Of a DNA stretch of 11,817 bases, positions 7,867 to 11,817 are shown piece by piece (within the stretch, counting starts at the first letter, position 1; each line of letters begins with the position of its first letter). Made by a program: the position numbers and the translations under genes. This DNA comes from Martensiomyces pterosporus (lineage: Eukaryota; Kickxellomycota; Kickxellomycetes; Kickxellales; Kickxellaceae): contig MU604137.1 in assembly GCA_025201845.1 (NCBI GenBank), positions 5,274 through 17,090 on the forward strand, given 5' to 3'. The notes beneath the pieces were generated by a model. That model searched no databases, was not told the DNA's origin, and worked only from the letters and a program-made list of their open reading frames with translations.

Positions 7867-8345
7867 ACGCAGACGCCAACGCAATGTCCGAGAGCGCGGG
7901 CCCCAATGAGAGCCTTCGCTCGATGCGGAATGCCACGCAGGCGCTGGCAAGGCGAGCATACAGATGCAAGCTGGACTTCACCCTAGCGCGCTGGAAGGTC
8001 AGAAACGACCAATAGGTGGACAAGGAGGAGAGCTCAGCGATAGCACCAGCAGTCTGCCGGCGAAGAATGCGTCTGAAACAGCCCCGAGAGGGAGCACCAC
8101 CAGACCTGGTCCCCCGATGGCCGAGAACATGCAGCGGACAGGAAAGAGAATTCGGCCTAAATGCGCACCGAATCGTGGTGGCACTTGGTACAGGCGGTCC
8201 CGTCTCATCGAGATCTTAATGTATGGCAGTAGCAATATGGCGATGCGAAGGAAGCGCGCCGTGGAACCGCACCCCTCGTTCAATAGCTATATCCCACAAT
8301 TATAACCGCTCTTACCAACTGACCCCACGAAGTGGGCAAATAAAT
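7867..8345 (+). other. 3' region of the CLPTM1-like gene; possible small ORF
   Basis: GC-rich sequence after the CLPTM1-like stop. A 43-codon ORF starts at ATG 7884, 17 bases past the stop, and ends at 8015 (begins MSESAGPNESLRS, basic C-terminus). It has no recognised homologue. Its frame contains no other stop from there to 8219. A further open frame (7964-8305) overlaps it in another phase. I regard this as probable 3' UTR. AATAAA at 8339-8344 could be the poly(A) signal, about 470 bases past the stop. Confidence 0.35.
8339..8344 (+). terminator. Possible poly(A) signal of the CLPTM1-like gene
   Basis: AATAAA hexamer on the plus strand, followed within ten bases by a CT/AC-rich tract. It is the first plus-strand AATAAA after the stop codon at 7866. 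Fungal poly(A) signals are degenerate, so this is suggestive only. Confidence 0.3.
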
Positions 8346-8349
8346 CAGT

Positions 8350-8350
<1 letters not shown>

Positions 8351-8396
<46 letters not shown>

Positions 8397-8415
8397 CTCT
8401 CTCTCTCTCTCTCTC
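8351..8415. repeat. Compound microsatellite (CT)5 - (AC)16 - (TC)10
   Basis: CT repeats at 8351-8360, an uninterrupted AC run of 32 bases at 8362-8393, and TC repeats at 8396-8415. It lies about 290 bases upstream of the start of the large zinc-finger gene, in a generally pyrimidine-rich stretch reaching about 8475 that may be part of that gene's promoter. The alternating purine-pyrimidine AC run could adopt Z-DNA. Repeat number is probably variable. Confidence 0.95.
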
Positions 8416-8701
8416 ACGCACACGTCGTTTGCCTCTTTCTTTCTTGCCCTTATCCTGTTCGCTTTACTTCGTCATCGAGTGCAGCACTCTTCAGCGTAGG
8501 AATAACTCAGCCCTGTTCGCAAGGTGCGCCACATGGAATGCAACGCGGTTGCTATAGCACGATAGCTGTATGCGTGCGTGCAGGCGTGTAGTATGTGGTG
8601 GCTAACGAAAAAAAGAGGTACCTTGCTGTGTTATCTCTCTAGTAACTTCAACACTAAGGCGCAAAGAAACGAGCGAACGAGCGGTTTATCGCCAGAGAAG
8701 C

Positions 8702-11700
8702 ATGGCCAGATCCCGAGCAGCACGCAGGACTGCACGCAAGAAGTGCTGTCAATGCAGCAACAACTCGACGATGTATACGGAAAATGAGCTGAACTTGCAT
8801 AGGTGCCGTGTCCACCAAATGACAGTCAGAGTATCGCATAATAGCAAAACGCTTGTTTTCAGGCGTGACGGAGAAATGTTCCCTTGTGCATGTGGTCGTC
8901 GTTTCCAGTGCATATCAGTGCGAAAACATGCGCTGTGTTGCGTGGACTGCGGCAATATCATCAAGAGAAAGAGGGCTAGAGTGATCGAAGTGCGCCCGCC
9001 TCCTGCTAAGCACACAGCGCATCTCTCAGCACCAACCGCACCTGCTGGCCAATCGCCCAGTGGCAGGTCAGACACGCCTAACGGTATTCATCTGGTGGTG
9101 GGAAGCGCACCCCGATCTGTGAGCACAACACCTGGCGCAGGAGTCACAGCAGGAGCCAATGCGCTGCGCGTGCCAGCTGGTGGTGGTGGTGGTAATAGAC
9201 CGTTGACCCGTCGTCAAGCCGCTGTTGCAGCTTCGGGTAACAGTCCAGCCAGCAGAACCACACGCCTGCATCCAACCACTGCTTCTGCAATCGCTATCAC
9301 AGATGGCCATCCTTCTCGCAGAGGCACAGCCACCGCGTCCGCCGAGCAGGATGGCGACTTGTGCCTGTCTGCTGACATACCAACACCGACTGATGAATCT
9401 GTGTGCAATGAGAGCGAGTCAGACACTGACCTCGGCGAGCATGAGCTAGTAGAGTACCCGCCTCTCCGCCGGGCCCAGCTGGTTGTGCACCGCCAGCACA
9501 GGCTACTCCTCTGTAGGCGCTGCATGGCCATTGTCCTACCATCATCCGTTGTGACGCACCTCAGAAGCAAAGGGCATCGTGATATGCCACGCTCTGTGCG
9601 AGATGCTGCGGCGGATTTTGTCGAGTCCATCCAGAGCCAGCTCAAAACGGGGCCGCAGGTTGTCTCGTGGGTCAAAGGGCTAGCAGCGCAGCAGCAGCAC
9701 GGGCCGGTGATAGCCCAGCTTCCAGTGCTCAAGACGTACGAGGATGGGTGGAAGTGCACAACATGCGGTTACATTGCGCAGAGTAAGGGCGCAATCACTA
9801 AGCACTTTCGTAACAGTGACCACGGCTGCACCGAATACTACCCCCGCTCACAAAAGATCCTCTTTCAGTCATTCTCGCATCGCACCAGCCACCAGCATCA
9901 TGTCCACGTCTATCCGCGTGATTTGACCGATTCCACTGATTCAACCGATTCAACCGATTCAGCCGACTCCAGCAGCACGCATACAGAGCCAGTGGGGAGC
10001 ATAGCGGGCATTCCGAATCAGCACCAAACCGCCAGGCATCACTTGGACACCGATGGTGGACTGCAGGCAGCTGGCACAGGCGACTTGTGGGGCATACCGC
10101 AGTGGGTGGTCGACATGCAGTGGAACGCCATGTACGATGAAATGGAGGATCCGCGGTGGCGCGACAGGATAGGCAGAGCGCTTGTGGTGCCAGCACAGTC
10201 AACAGCAAATGGCCTGTTCCTGCGCAGCCTTGTCAACACGCTGTTTTCTTATGAGCAGGAGGAAATCCCAAAGCGCAACTCCTTCTATCTCAACGCCATC
10301 CAGACAACGAAGCAACTCTCCAGCCGGACACCTGGTGATCTGAGGATGTGGTGCACCATTGACTCGAGCAGCGATCGCACCTCGTATGCCTACACTGGTC
10401 TGAAAATCATCTCGGCAGTCCTCGAGTTCAGTAAGGACAACATGCTTGCAGAATTTCTTCGCCTCACGCCCTCCCAGCGGGAAGCAGCGAGTGAGCTGAC
10501 GGGGCTAATTGACGAGCATGCGCCAACCATCATGCCTACGTCCACATCTACGCCTATGTCTATGGCTGATGACAACGCCACATCTGATGACGATGAGTGC
10601 GAGGATATCGCTGACCAGATCGACGGCGAAGTAAAGGCAACTGCACTCGTGCTAATATTCCGCATTCTGCGATCGATGTGGGTTGCTGGCGGCAAGACAG
10701 GAGGGCCACCGATGGAGGAGTACCCCATCTACCGACTGCTCTTCCTGCTCTCGTGGCGGGATGGCGAGCTGCTGGCTGCAGAGAATGTGCGCCCGGTTGT
10801 CACCCGCTTCATCTACTGGGCTCGCATCACGCTGGACATCGACATACAGCTCCAGTTCTCTGCGTGGAGACGTGTGCTGGAGGAGGAGAAGCGGAAAACG
10901 CGGGCATCCAGATCCAGCCACCAGGATGACTGTCACAACTCGGGTTTCTGGTGGGACTTGTTCGGGGAAACACCAGCGGGACAGGAGGAGTGCAGCAGGT
11001 ATGTGAGGTTCTATCGCAGGGAGGAAAACTACAAGCAGCAGGCTATAGACATCGTCACCCGCGCTCACCTGTACCTCGAGAGCGGCAACACAACGCCATT
11101 CGGTGCGATGAAAAGGGCCGCTGCGCTCACCAGTGAAGAGGAGAGGCAGATTAAACTGCTGCCAAGATTTGTGTGGGCCGACAACGGGCTGTTCGACACA
11201 CTGGTCTATAGCGGCAAGACGATCCACCTGGCAGACATCGTGCGTGCTTTCCACGGGTGCCTTGACGACATGCAGGATCTCCTGGAAAGCGACATCCTGT
11301 TCGGCTTCCACACCGCGGAGCTGAGTGCTGAAAACATCGCCAACCTAGTGGACAATCTCAGCACCGAGAGCAACAAGTACTGGATTGGATCAGTGAGTAA
11401 GAACCAGTTCATGCAGGCTGCAACCCGGTTCCAGGACCACATCTTTCGGCAGTGGGGATCGGATGCAGCAGCAGAGGAGGATGTTTGCGCTGCACAGATG
11501 TGCTGGTTGAGCAGTGTGGACAGGCTGATGGAGCTTCTGTTCTTCGCCATCCACATCTCGTGTGGACAGCCGGCACATGTGCCCGAGCTGACAACAGTAA
11601 AGATTCGAAACTCGCTGTTTAGCTCGCGCAGCATCTTCCTTATGCACGGGACGATCGCGCTGATCACCTCGTACTGGAGGAGCCAGAACACGCAGAGTGC

Positions 11701-11817
11701 TGAGCCTTCGATCTCGCGGTACTTGCCCGTGCCAGTTACGCTGATTCTGCTCAAGTACCTTGTGCTCGTGTGCCCGGTGGCGATGGTGGTTGCCAGCAAG
11801 CTGAAGCACAGTGGCAG
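8702..11817 (+). CDS. TLH/DUF3505-type zinc-finger protein, N-terminal part (runs off window)
   Basis: An open frame of at least 1038 codons with no stop before the window edge. It opens after TAA 8603-8605; ATG 8702 is its first ATG. Zinc-finger-like motifs: C15/C18/H33/H38; C62/C64/H76/C79; C271/C274/H286/H292 (CRRC...HLRSKGH); C352/C355/H368/H374 (CTTC...HFRNSDH). The last two, and the helical region after them, resemble the DUF3505/OrsD-type module that precedes RecQ helicases in fungal telomere-linked helicase proteins. Conserved later landmarks are the VWADNGLFDTL block, then GQPAHVPEL (955-963), RSIFLMHG, YWRS (about 991-994), ISRYLP and LLKYLVLVCP. Relatives usually read GQPARGTEL and YHKS, so the key Arg is His959 here. 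Between fingers lie a Gly5 run and a TDS repeat. A nuclear, DNA-associated role is inferred. A helicase domain may follow outside the window, but this cannot be seen. Confidence 0.7.
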   Translation, partial: MARSRAARRTARKKCCQCSNNSTMYTENELNLHRCRVHQMTVRVSHNSKTLVFRRDGEMFPCACGRRFQCISVRKHALCCVDCGNIIKRKRARVIEVRPPPAKHTAHLSAPTAPAGQSPSGRSDTPNGIHLVVGSAPRSVSTTPGAGVTAGANALRVPAGGGGGNRPLTRRQAAVAASGNSPASRTTRLHPTTASAIAITDGHPSRRGTATASAEQDGDLCLSADIPTPTDESVCNESESDTDLGEHELVEYPPLRRAQLVVHRQHRLLLCRRCMAIVLPSSVVTHLRSKGHRDMPRSVRDAAADFVESIQSQLKTGPQVVSWVKGLAAQQQHGPVIAQLPVLKTYEDGWKCTTCGYIAQSKGAITKHFRNSDHGCTEYYPRSQKILFQSFSHRTSHQHHVHVYPRDLTDSTDSTDSTDSADSSSTHTEPVGSIAGIPNQHQTARHHLDTDGGLQAAGTGDLWGIPQWVVDMQWNAMYDEMEDPRWRDRIGRALVVPAQSTANGLFLRSLVNTLFSYEQEEIPKRNSFYLNAIQTTKQLSSRTPGDLRMWCTIDSSSDRTSYAYTGLKIISAVLEFSKDNMLAEFLRLTPSQREAASELTGLIDEHAPTIMPTSTSTPMSMADDNATSDDDECEDIADQIDGEVKATALVLIFRILRSMWVAGGKTGGPPMEEYPIYRLLFLLSWRDGELLAAENVRPVVTRFIYWARITLDIDIQLQFSAWRRVLEEEKRKTRASRSSHQDDCHNSGFWWDLFGETPAGQEECSRYVRFYRREENYKQQAIDIVTRAHLYLESGNTTPFGAMKRAAALTSEEERQIKLLPRFVWADNGLFDTLVYSGKTIHLADIVRAFHGCLDDMQDLLESDILFGFHTAELSAENIANLVDNLSTESNKYWIGSVSKNQFMQAATRFQDHIFRQWGSDAAAEEDVCAAQMCWLSSVDRLMELLFFAIHISCGQPAHVPELTTVKIRNSLFSSRSIFLMHGTIALITSYWRSQNTQSAEPSISRYLPVPVTLILLKYLVLVCPVAMVVASKLKHSG
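9179..9193 (+). repeat. (GGT)5 trinucleotide run
   Basis: Five in-frame GGT codons encode Gly5 in the low-complexity linker between the second and third zinc-finger motifs of the large zinc-finger protein. Confidence 0.9.
9926..9970 (+). repeat. 9-bp tandem repeat encoding Thr-Asp-Ser x5
   Basis: Five copies of a 9-base unit (consensus accgattca). The middle copies are near-identical and the last is diverged (gccgactcc). In frame they encode TDS-TDS-TDS-TDS-ADS, residues 409-423 of the large zinc-finger protein, just after the fourth finger motif. This is a coding minisatellite and a likely acidic or phosphorylatable flexible linker. Confidence 0.9.

Noticed and set aside
10652..11799. Minus-strand frames of about 200 codons (10652-11311 and 11206-11799), plus 9214-9759
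   Set aside because: They lie antisense to the continuous plus-strand frame with zinc-finger and TLH-type motifs; GC-rich coding DNA often gives such shadows.
1..11817. CRISPR arrays, bacterial operons, rRNA genes
   Set aside because: No spaced direct repeats, no Shine-Dalgarno-led gene strings and no rRNA-like sequence are seen; the window is fungal in character.

Overview
The window looks like nuclear DNA of an early-diverging filamentous fungus. A Kickxellomycotina (Coemansia-like) origin is my best inference, from the gene types and the long, nearly intron-free reading frames. It is clearly eukaryotic: genes are monocistronic and widely spaced, leaders are pyrimidine-rich, there is a TATA box, secreted and ER-membrane proteins are encoded, and no bacterial-style operons or ribosome binding sites are seen.

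Layout. Positions 1-1600 show no gene I can support. 1802-3220 (+) encodes a BAHD/'transferase family' acyltransferase whose extreme N-terminus must come from upstream, probably a small first exon. 3462-4454 (-) encodes a secreted class 3 lipase of the Rhizomucor type in which the catalytic serine codon is alanine (GHALGG instead of GHSLGG), while the Asp and His of the triad remain. The lipase gene lies between two diverged, inverted copies of a 143-148 bp repeat (3278-3425 and 5178-5320). These look like solo LTRs or another short dispersed element. 5830-7866 (+) encodes a divergent CLPTM1-family ER membrane protein. 7867-8700 is non-coding as far as I can tell and carries an (AC)16 microsatellite between two CT tracts.

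From 8702 to the right edge (+) there is an uninterrupted reading frame of at least 1038 codons with no stop in the window. It has four Cys/His zinc-finger-like motifs, then a long region matching the DUF3505/OrsD-type module found in front of RecQ helicases in fungal telomere-linked helicase (TLH) proteins. It ends in the family's conserved 'GQPA..E' block, where the usual Arg is His. The C-terminal half, a helicase if the gene is complete, lies outside the window.

The genes do not form an obvious pathway. The BAHD gene and the lipase converge. The CLPTM1-like and TLH-like genes run in the same direction. A TLH-type gene plus LTR-like repeats suggests a fast-evolving, possibly subtelomeric locus, but that is inference. 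The most notable items are the serine-less lipase, the altered TLH-type protein and the inverted repeat pair.
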